Source: Streptomyces sp. GESEQ-4 (GTDB lineage Bacteria > Actinomycetota > Actinomycetes > Streptomycetales > Streptomycetaceae). Taken from it: a stretch of DNA of 64,000 nt. The stretch is taken from positions 142,408-206,407 of the forward strand of contig NZ_JAFFSU010000015.1 of assembly GCF_017948455.1 (NCBI RefSeq). The letters run 5' to 3'. Numbering within the stretch: the stretch's first letter is position 1; each line of letters begins with the position of its first letter. Of this stretch, positions 27,131-35,177 are shown in pieces. The translations under genes were made by a program, and so were the position numbers. The notes under the pieces are model-generated. The model was given only the letters and a program-made list of their open reading frames with translations, ran no database searches and had not been told where the DNA came from.

Positions 27131-28546
27131 ATGGCAAAGGCACCCGTACTCACCCCGCGGGCGGACGACTTCCCGCGCTGGTACCAGGATCTGATCACCA
27201 AGGCCGAACTGGCCGACAACGGTCCGGTGCGCGGCACCATGGTGATCCGACCGTACGGGTACGGGCTGTGGGAGCGGATGCAGGCTGAGATGGACGCCCG
27301 CATCAAGGAGACGGGTACCCAGAACGCGTACTTCCCGCTGCTGATCCCGCAGTCGTACTTCGCCAAGGAGGCCGAGCACGTCGAGGGCTTCGCGCCCGAA
27401 CTCGCCGTGGTCACGCACGGCGGCGGCAAGGAGCTCGAAGAGCCGGCCGTGGTCCGCCCCACCTCCGAGATGATCATCAACGACTACTTCTCGAAGTGGG
27501 TGCAGAGCTACCGCGACCTGCCGCTGCTGATCAACCAGTGGGCGAACGTGGTCCGTTGGGAACTGCGGCCCCGCCTCTTCCTCCGTACGACCGAATTCCT
27601 GTGGCAGGAAGGCCACACCGCGCACGCCACCTACGAGGACGCCCGCGACTTCGCCGCGCACATCCACCGCGAGGTCTACGAGGACTTCATGGTGAACGTC
27701 CTCGCCATGGACTCCGTCCCCGGCCGCAAGACCGTCAAGGAGCGCTTCGCGGGCGCCCTCAACACCCTCACCCTCGAGGCGATGATGGGCGACGGCAAGG
27801 CCCTCCAGCTGGCCACCAGCCATGAGCTGGGCCAGAACTTCGCCAAGGCCTTCAACACCCGGTACCTGTCCAAGGACGGCAGACAGGAGTTGGTCTGGCA
27901 GACGTCCTGGGGGTCCACCACCCGCATGATCGGCGCCCTGGTGATGACTCACGGAGATGACAACGGCCTGCGGGTCCCGCCGCGCCTCGCCTCGGTGCAG
28001 GCCGTCGTCCTCGCGATCAAGGGCGATGACGCGGTTCTGGCCAAGGTCCGCGAGATCGGGGACCGGCTGAAGGCCGCGGGCATCCGCGTCCACGTCGACG
28101 ACCGCACGGACACCCCCTTCGGGCGCCGGGCCGTCGACTGGGAGCTGAAGGGCGTGCCGGTCCGCATCGAGGTCGGCCCCCGTGACCTGGAGAACGGCAC
28201 CGCGATGCTGGCCCGCCGGATCCCCGGCGGCAAGGAGCCGGTGGCGATCGACTCGCTCGTACGACTGCTCCCCACGATCCTCGAAGAGGATCAGGCGCTG
28301 TTGCTGACCCAGTCCCGCGAGCGCCGTGAGTCCCGTACGTCCGACGTGTCGAGCATCGAGGAGGCCGTCGACGCGACGACCGCCGGCGGCTGGGCCCGCG
28401 TCCCGTGGGCGGCCCTCGGCGAAGAAGGCGAGGCCAAGCTGGGTGAGCACGCGGTGACCGTACGGTGTCTGGTCGCCGAGGACGGGTCGGTGCCGGACGC
28501 CGATGACGCACCCGGTAACGTCGCGATCGTCGCGCGAGCCTACTGA
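27131..28546 (+). CDS. proS: Prolyl-tRNA synthetase, archaeal/eukaryotic type
   Basis: 471 residues. Class II aminoacyl-tRNA synthetase charging tRNA-Pro. Motif 2 lies in NVVRWELRPRLFLRTTEFLWQEGH split around residue 145; motif 3 is TTRMIGALVMTHGDDNGLRVP (about 263-283); the anticodon-binding domain follows (VVLAIKGDD on). There is no 180-residue editing insertion between motifs 2 and 3, which bacterial-type ProRS has, and a short C-terminal domain is added after the anticodon domain. Both mark the archaeal/eukaryotic-like type. The C-terminal domain lacks the paired cysteines of zinc-binding relatives. Probably leaderless. A second bacterial-type copy may exist elsewhere. Confidence 0.93.
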   Translation: MAKAPVLTPRADDFPRWYQDLITKAELADNGPVRGTMVIRPYGYGLWERMQAEMDARIKETGTQNAYFPLLIPQSYFAKEAEHVEGFAPELAVVTHGGGKELEEPAVVRPTSEMIINDYFSKWVQSYRDLPLLINQWANVVRWELRPRLFLRTTEFLWQEGHTAHATYEDARDFAAHIHREVYEDFMVNVLAMDSVPGRKTVKERFAGALNTLTLEAMMGDGKALQLATSHELGQNFAKAFNTRYLSKDGRQELVWQTSWGSTTRMIGALVMTHGDDNGLRVPPRLASVQAVVLAIKGDDAVLAKVREIGDRLKAAGIRVHVDDRTDTPFGRRAVDWELKGVPVRIEVGPRDLENGTAMLARRIPGGKEPVAIDSLVRLLPTILEEDQALLLTQSRERRESRTSDVSSIEEAVDATTAGGWARVPWAALGEEGEAKLGEHAVTVRCLVAEDGSVPDADDAPGNVAIVARAY

Positions 28547-28797
28547 GCCATGGGCGGAGCCGACCGAAACGCCTCTTGCGCATCGCGCGAACGCAGGTGC
28601 CCCGGCGTGCGGACGGGCGCTACGCGCCGGGTCGTACGTCAGCCTACGTACCGGCTTGGTATGAGCTGTGAGGCTTCTCCGCAGATCAGCGCACCCGCCC
28701 TCGTCCGGACGCATCAGCGGCAACTGACGGGTACGTGCAAATTATTTGGGATGCCCCGGAATAGGAACACAGCGGCACCCTGGCTCGTTGTCATTAC

Positions 28798-29394
28798 GTG
28801 AGCACGACACAGACACCACCTGTTCTCGCCGCAGAGCTGGCGCAGGCGTGGGCCGACATTCAGCGGTACCACCCCGAGCTGCCGGATCTTGCCGCGCCCG
28901 AGTCACTGATCGGGGAGTCGTCGTCCGCCTGCGGGCACGCGCTCTCCTTCGAGCGACTGCTCCATGAGGCAGTCCATGGCATCGCCGCCGCCCGAGGAAT
29001 CCGCGACACCTCGCGCGCCGGCCGCTACCACAACCGCAGATTCCTCGCGATCGCCGAGGAGCTGGGCCTGGACCACCCGGAGGAGCCGCATCCGAGCAGC
29101 GGCTTCTCGCTGGTCACGCTCAACCCCGAGGCGAAGAGGCGCTACCGCCCGACCATGGAGCGGCTCCAGCGGGCCCTCAAGGCCCACACCGCGGCGACCT
29201 CCGCCGACACATCCCGCACCTTCCGCGGCCCGGCGGCCCGCCATGGCTCCTCCGGCGGCGGCGTCCGCGTCAAGGCCGTCTGTGACTGCGGGCGCAACGT
29301 CCGCGTCGTCCCGTCGGTCCTGGCCCAGGCCCCGATCGTCTGCGGCGGCTGCGGCAAGCCGTTCCGCATCCCGGAGGTCGTGGGCGTGGCGTAA
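28798..29394 (+). CDS. SprT-like putative zinc metalloprotease
   Basis: 198 residues. The SprT-like active site HEAVH (residues 56-60) is followed by a further His in GRYHNRRFLAIAEELGL (about 77-93), the usual third ligand zone. The C-terminal 40 residues are a zinc ribbon (CDCGRNVRVV, then CGGCGKPFRIP). SprT/Spartan domains cleave DNA-crosslinked proteins in eukaryotes; the bacterial role is unproven. Start GTG 28798 without a clear ribosome site. It is commonly present next to rpsP in Streptomyces. A family 2 repeat and hairpin follow it. Confidence 0.8.
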   Translation: MSTTQTPPVLAAELAQAWADIQRYHPELPDLAAPESLIGESSSACGHALSFERLLHEAVHGIAAARGIRDTSRAGRYHNRRFLAIAEELGLDHPEEPHPSSGFSLVTLNPEAKRRYRPTMERLQRALKAHTAATSADTSRTFRGPAARHGSSGGGVRVKAVCDCGRNVRVVPSVLAQAPIVCGGCGKPFRIPEVVGVA

Positions 29395-29461
29395 CCACGA
29401 CGACTCCAGCACCGGCATCTCGTGGCTGCCGGTCGGAACACGTGGTGACGGGGTGACTTGT

Positions 29462-29542
29462 CTGCGGGCATGCGTGCCGCCTGGGGCGGCACGCGTGGGC
29501 GCAGGCGGCACCCCGTAAGCGCCGGGCTGCGCGACCCACCCC
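29462..29542 (-). repeat. Dispersed repeat family 2, copy A (inverted)
   Basis: 81 bases that are, on the minus strand, nearly identical to the copy at 53430-53510; over the 53-base core only one base differs. Contains the internal stem GTGCCGCC/GGCGGCAC. The 374-base gap 29395-29768 holds this repeat, then a hairpin and the rpsP promoter. Confidence 0.85.
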
Positions 29543-29543
29543 A

Positions 29544-29570
29544 AGGGCACCCCAGACGCCGGGTGCCCCT
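29544..29570 (+). terminator. Hairpin after the SprT-like gene
   Basis: AGGGCACCCC (29544-29553) pairs with GGGTGCCCCT (29561-29570) with one bulge. Likely ends the sprT-like transcript together with the adjoining repeat. Confidence 0.5.
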
Positions 29571-29625
29571 CAGGCATGCCCAGCCCAGCTCCACCCACCG
29601 TCGGTCCGAAGCGACCCGCAGGGTG

Positions 29626-29634
29626 TGGCACAAT
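29626..29634 (+). promoter_or_regulatory. Candidate rpsP promoter (extended -10)
   Basis: TGG-CACAAT is an extended -10 element; no convincing -35 is seen. It lies 135 bases before rpsP, leaving a long leader, as common for ribosomal operons. Confidence 0.4.
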
Positions 29635-29768
29635 GACTAGCTGTACTCGACAGCCGCAAAGGACCCCTCTCTCCTCCGGCTGACGCGTCCATCGGGCACT
29701 CGGGTACCGCAACCCCACGCGGCCATCTCGCCGTGCCCACCCACGTCAAACCAGGAGAACCCACTCCA

Positions 29769-30188
29769 GTGGCAGTCAAGATCAAGCTGAAGCGTCTGGG
29801 CAAGATCCGTTCGCCTCACTACCGCATCGTCGTCGCCGACTCCCGCACTCGCCGTGACGGCCGTGCGATCGAGGAGATCGGTCTCTACCACCCGGTGCAG
29901 AACCCCTCGCGCATCGAGGTCGACGCCGACCGCGTGGCGTACTGGCTCTCCGTCGGCGCTCAGCCGACCGAGCCCGTCCTCGCCATCCTGAAGAAGACCG
30001 GCGACTGGCAGAAGTACAAGGGCGAGCCCGCCCCGGCGCCGCTGCTGCAGCCGGCCGAGAAGGCGGCGCGTCCGTCCTTCGAGGCTCTCGGTGGCGACGA
30101 CGAGGGCAAGGGTGAGGCGATCACCCAGAAGAAGAAGGCTGAGAAGAAGGACGAGGCCGCCGCCGAGTCCGCGTCGACCGAGGCCTGA
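29769..30188 (+). CDS. rpsP: 30S ribosomal protein S16
   Basis: 139 residues from GTG 29769 (VAVKIKLKRLGKIRSPHYRIVVADSRTRRDG), a canonical S16 over the first 85 residues. The C-terminal 50 residues are an extra Lys/Ala/Glu tail (GEAITQKKKAEKKDEAAAES), common in actinobacteria and probably disordered. S16 binds 16S rRNA early in 30S assembly. First gene of the rpsP-khpA-rimM-trmD operon; khpA begins two bases after its stop. Confidence 0.97.
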   Translation: MAVKIKLKRLGKIRSPHYRIVVADSRTRRDGRAIEEIGLYHPVQNPSRIEVDADRVAYWLSVGAQPTEPVLAILKKTGDWQKYKGEPAPAPLLQPAEKAARPSFEALGGDDEGKGEAITQKKKAEKKDEAAAESASTEA

Positions 30189-30190
30189 GC

Positions 30191-30430
30191 ATGCTCGAGG
30201 AGGCTCTCGAGCACCTCGTGAAGGGCATCGTCGACAACCCTGACGATGTGCAGGTCGCCTCGCGCACCCTGCGCCGCGGACGCGTGCTCGAGGTCCGGGT
30301 CCACCCGGACGACCTCGGCAAGGTCATCGGCCGCAACGGCCGTACCGCACGCGCTCTGCGTACCGTCGTGGGCGCCATCGGCGGCCGTGGTGTCCGCGTC
30401 GACCTCGTCGACGTGGACCACGTCCGCTGA
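30191..30430 (+). CDS. khpA: KH-domain RNA-binding protein KhpA
   Basis: 79 residues, a single KH domain with the GXXG loop in VIGRNGRTARALR (about residues 43-55). In firmicutes KhpA pairs with KhpB/EloR to bind RNA and affect cell elongation; the location between rpsP and rimM is conserved in actinobacteria. It starts two bases after rpsP, so translation is coupled. Confidence 0.93.
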   Translation: MLEEALEHLVKGIVDNPDDVQVASRTLRRGRVLEVRVHPDDLGKVIGRNGRTARALRTVVGAIGGRGVRVDLVDVDHVR

Positions 30431-30450
30431 CGCCAATCGCAGCACCGGCT

Positions 30451-30486
30451 CGGGCCGGGGAGGGCCACTGGGCCGTCCCCGGCCCG
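30451..30486 (+). terminator. Hairpin between khpA and rimM
   Basis: Perfect 11-pair arm CGGGCCGGGGA (30451-30461) with TCCCCGGCCCG (30476-30486), with a further GGCC/GGCC stem inside the loop. A partial terminator or processing site within the operon; the next gene has its own ACAGGAG. Confidence 0.6.
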
Positions 30487-30518
30487 CAGTCGTACGTACG
30501 ACAGGAGATCTTCGAAAA

Positions 30519-31064
30519 GTGCAGCTCGTAGTCGCCCGGATCGGCCGCGCCCACGGCATCAAGGGCGAGGTCACCGTCGAGGTACGTACCGACGAGCCGG
30601 AACTCAGGCTCGGCCCCGGGGCCGTACTGGCCACCGACCCCGCCTCCGTGGGCCCGCTCACCATCGAGACCGGCCGGGTGCACAGCGGCCGTCTCCTGCT
30701 GCGCTTCGAGGGAGTGAAGGACCGCAGCGCCGCCGAGGCCCTGCGCAACACTCTCCTCATCGCTGAAGTGGACCCGGAGGTGCTCCCCGAGGAAGAGGAC
30801 GAGTACTACGACCACCAGCTGATGGACCTGGACGTCGTCACCAAGGACGGCACGGAGGTCGGCCGGATCACGGAGATCTCACATCTGCCGTCCCAGGACC
30901 TGTTCATCGTGGAGCGACCGGACGGCAGCGAGGTGCTGATCCCCTTCGTGGGGGAGATCGTCACCGAGATCGACCTGGAGGAGCAGCGCGCCGTCATCGA
31001 CCCGCCTCCGGGTCTGATCGACGACCAGACTGAGATCGTGTCGTCGAAGGACCCCGAAGCATGA
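30519..31064 (+). CDS. rimM: Ribosome maturation factor RimM
   Basis: 181 residues from GTG 30519, preceded by ACAGGAG. RimM binds S19 and helps assemble the 30S head. N-terminal beta domain with VVARIGRAHGIKGEVTVEV; PRC-barrel C-terminal domain with EDEYYDHQLMDLDVVT and DLFIVERPDGSEVLIPFV. It overlaps trmD by four bases (ATGA), so the two are translationally coupled. Confidence 0.96.
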   Translation: MQLVVARIGRAHGIKGEVTVEVRTDEPELRLGPGAVLATDPASVGPLTIETGRVHSGRLLLRFEGVKDRSAAEALRNTLLIAEVDPEVLPEEEDEYYDHQLMDLDVVTKDGTEVGRITEISHLPSQDLFIVERPDGSEVLIPFVGEIVTEIDLEEQRAVIDPPPGLIDDQTEIVSSKDPEA

Positions 31065-31894
31065 GACTCGACGTCGTCACGATCTTCCCCGAGTACCTGG
31101 AGCCCCTGAACGTCTCCCTCGTCGGCAAGGCACGCGCGCGTGGACAGCTGAATGTGCACGTGCACGATCTGCGGACCTGGACGTACGACCGCCACAACAC
31201 GGTCGACGACACTCCGTACGGCGGCGGCCCCGGCATGGTGATGAAGACCGAGCCCTGGGGCGACGCCTTGGACTCCGTCCTCGCCGACGGCTACGAGACC
31301 GGCTCCCACGCCCCCGCGCTCCTCGTCCCCACGCCCAGTGGCCGCCCCTTCACCCAGGAACTCGCCGTCGAGCTCTCCGAGCGCCCCTGGCTGCTCTTCG
31401 CGCCCGCACGCTACGAGGGCATCGACCGCCGCGTCATCGACGAGTACGCGACGCGGATGCGCGTCTACGAGGTGTCCATCGGCGACTACGTCCTCGCCGG
31501 TGGCGAGGCGGCCGTACTCGTCATCACGGAAGCCGTGGCCCGCCTGCTGCCCGGCGTCCTGGGCAACGCCGAGTCCCACCGGGACGACTCCTTCGCGCCC
31601 GGCGCCATGGCCGGCCTCCTGGAGGGGCCCGTCTACACCAAGCCGCCCCAGTGGCGCGGCCGGGAGATCCCGGACGTGCTGCTCAGCGGCCACCACGGGA
31701 AGATCGCCCGCTGGCGCCGGGACGAGGCGCTGAAGCGTACGACGGCCCATCGGCCCGACCTGATCGAGCGCTGCGACCCCAAGGTCTTCGACAAGAAGGA
31801 CCGCGAGATGCTCTCCATCCTGGGCTGGATGCCCGACCCGGAGGGCGAACCGTACGGCCGATTTTGGCGCAGGCCAGCGGGCATGGAAGAATAG
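31061..31894 (+). CDS. trmD: tRNA (guanine37-N1)-methyltransferase TrmD
   Basis: 277 residues. SPOUT-class enzyme placing m1G at position 37 to prevent +1 frameshifts. N-terminal MRLDVVTIFPEYLEPL; active-site segments DDTPYGGGPGMVMKTEP (about residues 47-63), CxRYEGIDRRV-like ARYEGIDRRVIDEY and the trefoil-knot segment SIGDYVLAGGE (about 140-150); C-terminal WRRDEALKRT. Canonical length and order before rplS. Confidence 0.97.
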   Translation: MRLDVVTIFPEYLEPLNVSLVGKARARGQLNVHVHDLRTWTYDRHNTVDDTPYGGGPGMVMKTEPWGDALDSVLADGYETGSHAPALLVPTPSGRPFTQELAVELSERPWLLFAPARYEGIDRRVIDEYATRMRVYEVSIGDYVLAGGEAAVLVITEAVARLLPGVLGNAESHRDDSFAPGAMAGLLEGPVYTKPPQWRGREIPDVLLSGHHGKIARWRRDEALKRTTAHRPDLIERCDPKVFDKKDREMLSILGWMPDPEGEPYGRFWRRPAGMEE

Positions 31895-32036
31895 GCCGCT
31901 GCTGTGCGCCGTCCGGCGTGCGCCCCTGCCACAGGGGGACACGACGCCCGCCCCGACGAGCACGGATCTCATTCTCATTCCAGGAACACCTAGTTACCGT
32001 TGATGACCTGTGGCATCAGCGAAGAAAGCAGACGAA

Positions 32037-32387
32037 ATGTCTCACCTGCTCGACACCGTCGACGCCGCGTCGCTGCGCAGCGACGTCCCGGCCTTCCGCC
32101 CGGGCGACACGGTCAACGTCCACGTCCGCGTCATCGAGGGCAACCGCTCCCGTGTGCAGCAGTTCAAGGGCGTCGTCATCCGTCGCCAGGGTTCCGGCGT
32201 GCGCGAGACCTTCACGGTCCGCAAGGTCTCCTTCTCCGTCGGCGTCGAGCGCACCTTCCCGGTGCACACCCCGATCGTCGAGAAGATCGAGCTCGTCACC
32301 AAGGGTGACGTGCGCCGCGCCAAGCTGTACTACCTGCGCGACCTGCGCGGCAAGGCCGCGAAGATCAAGGAGAAGCGCGAGAACTGA
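32037..32387 (+). CDS. rplS: 50S ribosomal protein L19
   Basis: 116 residues from ATG 32037 (MSHLLDTVDAASLRSDVPAF), matching the family length. An in-frame GTG at 32010 would add nine residues and has no ribosome site. L19 sits at the 30S-50S interface. The 142-base gap after trmD contains a hairpin CCCCTG-CCA-CAGGGG (31923-31937), possibly a terminator, and TAGTTA (31991-31996), a possible -10 for rplS. Conserved block VERTFPVHTPIVEKIELV is at about residues 70-87. Confidence 0.96.
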   Translation: MSHLLDTVDAASLRSDVPAFRPGDTVNVHVRVIEGNRSRVQQFKGVVIRRQGSGVRETFTVRKVSFSVGVERTFPVHTPIVEKIELVTKGDVRRAKLYYLRDLRGKAAKIKEKREN

Positions 32388-32432
32388 GCGCTTCTCGGAG
32401 GTCACAGCGGGGCCGGATAGCATCTGGCCCCG

Positions 32433-33149
32433 ATGGACACCGAAGCACAGCCGACGGAGCGCGACCGCTCCTCCCGCCCTTTCGCATCCGAGGAGATCTC
32501 GGACACAGAGGGGCAGGAGGGACGGTCGCGTTCCGCGTTGGTCTCGCGGATCACCGACTGGCTCCCCGGCGGGCGGATCAGCCTGACCCTGCTTGTCTGC
32601 CTGCTGTTTCTCCTGCTGCTCAACGCGTTCGTGGTGCGGCCGTTCCAGATTCCCAGCGGATCCATGGAGCGCGGATTGAGGATCGGGGACCGCGTTCTCG
32701 TAAATAAGTTGGCGTACCGTTTCGGTGCTCAGCCGCGGCGTGGCGATGTGATCGTGTTCGACGGAACCGGGTATTTCGGGGACGCGGACTACATCAAACG
32801 CGTTGTCGGTGTGGGGGGAGACCACGTGGTCTGCTGTGACAAGGAGGGGAGGATCGTGGTGAACGGCCGGTCGGTCGACGAGTCGTCGTTCCTGTACCCC
32901 GGTGACAGCCCGTCCACGGTGCCCTTCGACGTCGTCGTGCCGGAAGGCACCCTGTTCGTCCTCGGCGACCACCGCAGCGAGTCCAGCGACTCCCGCGACC
33001 ACCTCGGCTCACCGGGCGGCGGCATGATCCCCGTGGACGACGTCGTGGGCCGGGCCGACGGGATCGTATGGCCCGCGAGCCACGCCACCCGCCTCCACCG
33101 CCCCGACGCCTACGCGCGCGTGCCGGCCGCGGAGGGGGGCCATGGGTAA
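32433..33149 (+). CDS. sipW: Type I signal peptidase SipW
   Basis: 238 residues. Membrane-bound serine/lysine peptidase that removes signal peptides after export. One membrane helix (about residues 50-69, SLTLLVCLLFLLLLNAFVV), then box B with catalytic Ser (IPSGSMERGLRIGDRVLVNK, about 73-92) and box D with the general-base Lys (DYIKRVVGVGGD). Box E is LGDHRSESSDSRDH. No C-terminal membrane helix. Stop overlaps sipX by eight bases. First of four tandem paralogues, as in S. lividans and S. coelicolor. Confidence 0.95.
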   Translation: MDTEAQPTERDRSSRPFASEEISDTEGQEGRSRSALVSRITDWLPGGRISLTLLVCLLFLLLLNAFVVRPFQIPSGSMERGLRIGDRVLVNKLAYRFGAQPRRGDVIVFDGTGYFGDADYIKRVVGVGGDHVVCCDKEGRIVVNGRSVDESSFLYPGDSPSTVPFDVVVPEGTLFVLGDHRSESSDSRDHLGSPGGGMIPVDDVVGRADGIVWPASHATRLHRPDAYARVPAAEGGHG

Positions 33150-34233
33150 CCGCGGTAGGCCGCGTGGGATCTCCGCGCACGCGGCCGACAATCTGCTGCC
33201 CACCGGCGTCCGGCGGGCATCGTCCCCGGGCGGCGGCCGTACCCGGGCGGAGCGGCGCAAGCTTCAGCGGAAGGTCAAGCGGCGCCGCAGGCGGTCCGCC
33301 GCCAAGGAGATACCCCTCCTCGTCGGCGTGGCCGTCCTGATAGCCCTCGTCCTGAAGACGTTCCTCGTCCAGGCCTTCGTGATCCCGTCCGGCTCGATGG
33401 AGCAGACGATCCAGATCGGCGACCGCGTCCTGGTCGACAAGTTCACCCCGTGGTTCGGCTCCAAGCCGGAGCGCGGGGACGTCGTCGTCTTCAAGGACCC
33501 CGGTGGCTGGCTCCAGGACGAGGTGAGCACCACCAAGAAGGAAGACCCCATCATCGTCAAGCAGGTCAAGGAAGGGCTCACCTTCATCGGCCTGCTGCCG
33601 TCCGACAACGAGAAGGACCTCATCAAGCGGGTCGTCGGAGTCGGCGGCGACCGCGTCAAGTGCTGTGACACGCAAGGACGGGTGACCGTCAACGGCGTTC
33701 CGCTGGAGGAGGGTGACTATCTCTATCCCGGCAACGCCCCGTCCCAGTCCCGGTTCGACATCACCGTCCCGCAGGGACGGCTGTGGGTGATGGGCGACCA
33801 CCGCAGCAACTCCGCGGACTCCCGCTCGCACCAGGACCAGGAATACGGCGGCACGGTCTCCGAGGAGGAAGTGGTGGGCCGGGCCATGGTCATCGCCTGG
33901 CCGTTCAACCACTGGAACTCCCTGAACGAACCAAAAACCTACGCTTCCGTGACCGACTCGTCGCCCGGGTCGACCGCGGCTCCCCAGCTGTCGCATAGGG
34001 TTGCACCCGACGATCCGAACGGAACGATCCAGCTCCCGACCCCTGCGGAACTCCCGCTCGTTATGGGAGTAGTGGGCCTGCGCCGTGCATGGGGCAGGCG
34101 GCGACACAGAGTAAGGAGTTGGCGTGGGGGATGTGGCGGTTGGCGCACGGTCCGGACAAGACGGCGAGGACCGCGGGCGCCCCGTGGAAGCAGCTGTCCC
34201 GGCCGCGGACAGCGCCGTGACCTCCGGGAATGA
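33142..34233 (+). CDS. sipX: Type I signal peptidase SipX, with run-on C-terminus
   Basis: 363 residues. N-terminal basic region (KLQRKVKRRRRRSAAKE), membrane helix about 57-75, catalytic Ser in IPSGSMEQTIQIGDRVLVDK, catalytic Lys in KDLIKRVVGVGGD, box E MGDHRSNSADSR. Beyond about residue 300 the sequence turns into an Arg/Gly-rich tail (GRRRHRVRSWRGGCGG on) that runs 110 bases into sipY in another frame. The S. lividans orthologue is near 320 residues, which here would end just before the sipY ribosome site, so the native stop may have been lost. The core enzyme is intact. Confidence 0.93.
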   Translation: MGNRGRPRGISAHAADNLLPTGVRRASSPGGGRTRAERRKLQRKVKRRRRRSAAKEIPLLVGVAVLIALVLKTFLVQAFVIPSGSMEQTIQIGDRVLVDKFTPWFGSKPERGDVVVFKDPGGWLQDEVSTTKKEDPIIVKQVKEGLTFIGLLPSDNEKDLIKRVVGVGGDRVKCCDTQGRVTVNGVPLEEGDYLYPGNAPSQSRFDITVPQGRLWVMGDHRSNSADSRSHQDQEYGGTVSEEEVVGRAMVIAWPFNHWNSLNEPKTYASVTDSSPGSTAAPQLSHRVAPDDPNGTIQLPTPAELPLVMGVVGLRRAWGRRRHRVRSWRGGCGGWRTVRTRRRGPRAPRGSSCPGRGQRRDLRE

Positions 34234-35107
34234 CTCCGGGGCGGCCGACGACGGGACAACGGCGGACCAGCAGAACCCGGCCGGGGGCCGGGGGCCGGGC
34301 GACTCGACCCCCCAGGCGAAGAAGCCGCCGCGCTCCTTCTGGAAGGAGCTGCCCATCCTGATCGGTATCGCGCTGATTCTCGCGCTGCTGATCAAGACCT
34401 TCCTGGTGCAGGCGTTCTCGATCCCGTCCGACTCGATGCAGAACACCCTCCAGCAGGGTGACCGCGTCCTGGTCGACAAGCTCACCCCCTGGTTCGGCTC
34501 CGAGCCCGAGCGCGGCGAGGTCGTCGTCTTCCACGACCCGGACAGCTGGCTCGCGGGCGAGCCCACGACCGACCCGAACGCGCTGCAGACCTTCCTCAGC
34601 TGGATCGGCCTGATGCCGTCCGCGGAGGAGAAGGACCTCATCAAGCGGGTGGTCGGCGTCGGCGGCGACACCATCGAGTGCAAGGGCACGGGCCCGCTGA
34701 AGGTCAACGGCAAGGCGCTGAACGAATCGTCGTACGTCTACCCGGGCAACACCCCGTGCAGCGTCGACGACCAGGGCGGCCAGTTCAAGGTGAAGGTCCC
34801 CGAGGGCTTCATCTGGGTCATGGGCGACCACCGGCAGAACTCCCGCGACTCCCGCTACAACACGTCGGACGCGAACAAGGGCATGGTCCCGGTGGACAAG
34901 GTCGTCGGCCGCGCCATCGTCAAGGCCTGGCCGATCAACCGCTGGGGCACGCTCCCGGTCCCGGACACCTTCGACCAGCCCGGCCTCAGCGCCCAGGCGG
35001 TGGTCGCGGTCACCTCGCCGGGCGCCTTGGCGCTCGTAGGGGCTGTGCCGCTGGTGCTGGTGCGGCGGCGACGGAAGGCTGCCGAGTACCGGAAGGTCTC
35101 GGAGTAG
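34124..35107 (+). CDS. sipY: Type I signal peptidase SipY
   Basis: 327 residues from GTG 34124 with a strong AAGGAG. An acidic, Gly/Asp-rich cytoplasmic N-terminus of about 75 residues is followed by a membrane helix (LPILIGIALILALLIKTFLV). Box B has catalytic Ser in IPSDSMQNTLQQGDRVLVDK, with Asp in place of the usual Gly. Lys is in KDLIKRVVGVGGD; box E is MGDHRQNSRDSR. A second, C-terminal membrane helix (VAVTSPGALALVGAVPLVLV) ends RRRRK. SipY is the major signal peptidase in S. lividans. Overlaps the tail of sipX. Confidence 0.95.
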   Translation: MGDVAVGARSGQDGEDRGRPVEAAVPAADSAVTSGNDSGAADDGTTADQQNPAGGRGPGDSTPQAKKPPRSFWKELPILIGIALILALLIKTFLVQAFSIPSDSMQNTLQQGDRVLVDKLTPWFGSEPERGEVVVFHDPDSWLAGEPTTDPNALQTFLSWIGLMPSAEEKDLIKRVVGVGGDTIECKGTGPLKVNGKALNESSYVYPGNTPCSVDDQGGQFKVKVPEGFIWVMGDHRQNSRDSRYNTSDANKGMVPVDKVVGRAIVKAWPINRWGTLPVPDTFDQPGLSAQAVVAVTSPGALALVGAVPLVLVRRRRKAAEYRKVSE

Positions 35108-35177
35108 CACCCCGGCTGGTTTATGTACCAGAACTTGGGCTGACCCGGTGCCGTACCCCCGGGTAGGGTGCGGACCC

